Source: Streptomyces xylophagus
GTDB taxonomy: Bacteria > Actinomycetota > Actinomycetes > Streptomycetales > Streptomycetaceae
NCBI RefSeq assembly: GCF_000716435.1
Contig: NZ_JNWO01000010.1
Location: forward strand, 62,001 to 126,000
DNA: 64,000 bases
Direction of reading: 5' to 3'
The translations under genes and the position numbers were made by a program. Each line of letters starts with the position of its first letter. The first letter of the stretch is position 1. Shown piece by piece: positions 63,229-64,000 of this stretch. The notes below the pieces were generated by a model. It was not told the DNA's origin. It did no database searches and saw only the letters and a program-made list of their open reading frames with translations.

Positions 63229-64000
63229 ATGGACCTGGACTTCACTCCCGCCGAGGAGGCGTTCCGCGCCGAGGCCCGCGCCTGGCTGCACGCACACGTG
63301 CCGGCCGCGCCCCTCCCCTCCCTGGAGACCGAGGAGGGCTTCGCCGCGCACCGCGCCTGGGAGGCCCAACTCGCCGCGGACCGCTGGTCGGTGGTGTCCT
63401 GGCCACAGGAGTACGGCGGCCGGGGCGTGGACATCGTGCGGTGGCTGGTCTTCGAGGAGGAGTACTACGCGGCGGGCGCACCGGGCCGGGTCGGTCAGAA
63501 CGGCATCAACCTGCTCGCCCCGACCCTCTTCGACCACGGCACACGGGAGCAACGCGCGCGTGTGCTGCCGTCGATGGCGACCGGTGAGGTGGTGTGGGCG
63601 CAGGCGTGGTCGGAGCCGGAGGCGGGTTCGGACCTGGCGTCGCTGACCTCGCGGGCGGTGCGCACGGGTGGGGGCTGGCTGTTGAGCGGCCAGAAGACTT
63701 GGTCGTCGCGGGCGGCCTTCGCGGACCGTGCGTTCGGCCTGTTCCGCAGCGAGTTGGACACCCCGAAGCCCCATCAGGGCCTGACCTACCTGATGTTCGA
63801 CCTGCGCGCGCCCGGCGTCACGGTCCGCCCGATCGGCCGCCTCGACGGCAAGCCGGCCTTCGCGGAGCTGTTCCTGGACGAGGTGTTCGTGCCCGACGAG
63901 GACGTGATCGGGGAGCCGGGGCAGGGCTGGCGGGTCGCCATGTCGACAGCGGGCAACGAACGCGGGCTCACCCTCCGCTCCCCCGGCCGTTTCCTCGCGT
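63229..64000 (+). CDS. acyl-CoA dehydrogenase (FadE type), 3' truncated by window end
   Basis: The first 257 residues of an acyl-CoA dehydrogenase that introduces an alpha-beta double bond into a steroid-derived acyl-CoA. N-terminal helical domain MDLDFTPAEEAFRAEARAWL and WSVVSWPQEYGGRG; then AQAWSEPEAGSDLASL and SGQKTWSSRAAFADRAF of the middle beta domain; FLDEVFVPDEDVIGEPGQGWRVAMSTAGNERG leads into the C-terminal domain, which runs off the edge. It is probably one of FadE30-FadE33 in the HIP pathway. In M. tuberculosis fadE30 is co-oriented with Rv3559c, whereas this gene is divergent, so the paralogue is left open. Confidence 0.85.
   Translation, partial: MDLDFTPAEEAFRAEARAWLHAHVPAAPLPSLETEEGFAAHRAWEAQLAADRWSVVSWPQEYGGRGVDIVRWLVFEEEYYAAGAPGRVGQNGINLLAPTLFDHGTREQRARVLPSMATGEVVWAQAWSEPEAGSDLASLTSRAVRTGGGWLLSGQKTWSSRAAFADRAFGLFRSELDTPKPHQGLTYLMFDLRAPGVTVRPIGRLDGKPAFAELFLDEVFVPDEDVIGEPGQGWRVAMSTAGNERGLTLRSPGRFLA

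Overview
The window is high-GC actinobacterial chromosome, almost certainly Streptomyces. It has strong third-position GC, many GTG starts, GGAGG-type ribosome binding sites, twin-arginine signals, a SPW_0924-type miniprotein and dispersed intergenic repeats familiar from that genus. Most of it is an ordinary core region. The order coaE, rpsA, hrpB-like helicase, polA, branched-chain amino acid ABC operon, ANTAR response regulator and pyruvate kinase is, from memory, also the order in Streptomyces coelicolor near SCO1996-SCO2014.

Layout. 0-9 kb holds housekeeping and small genes: S4 protein, DoxX, methyltransferase, acyltransferase-like protein, TPR protein, coaE, PAC2 protein, a secreted flavin amine oxidase and rpsA with a good sigma-HrdB-type promoter. 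9.5-24.8 kb holds a methyltransferase with no usual start codon, HrpB helicase, a DUF3068 protein, a secreted lytic transglycosylase, DNA polymerase I, an FdhF/YdeP oxidoreductase and a hotdog thioesterase. 25-30.7 kb is a complete livKHMGF-type importer with an internal hairpin and a strong terminator. 31-34.5 kb holds an ANTAR regulator, an unusual short tRNA with a CAA anticodon, a LAGLIDADG-motif protein and an exported alkylsulfatase. 34.5-46 kb holds pyruvate kinase, a SIMPL protein, 5'-nucleotidase, SGNH hydrolase, a two-gene lysine decarboxylase/N-hydroxylase unit without the rest of a siderophore pathway, aminopeptidase N and a response regulator. 46-55 kb holds chorismate mutase, an AraC regulator divergent from a GH35 beta-galactosidase, a MoxR ATPase with a metallopeptidase/VWA partner and an orphan gene, and a second HExxH protein.

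55-64 kb is the clearest functional system. Two SDRs, echA20, ipdA, ipdB, ipdC, fadA6, a TetR regulator (KstR2-like), a further SDR (IpdF-like) and a truncated acyl-CoA dehydrogenase closely follow the Mycobacterium tuberculosis Rv3548c-Rv3560c block. That block degrades the C and D rings of steroids (methylhexahydroindanedione propionate pathway). Two near-identical palindromes fitting the published KstR2 motif sit in the two divergent intergenic regions.

The most unusual structural theme is repeats. At least six short tandem arrays with different units (20 to about 60 bp) lie at or just after gene 3' ends. In several of them the repeated unit contains the last codons and the stop codon of the neighbouring gene. 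No CRISPR array, insertion sequence, prophage or integrase gene was seen. Start codons, hairpins and repeat boundaries were read by eye, and no database search was possible.
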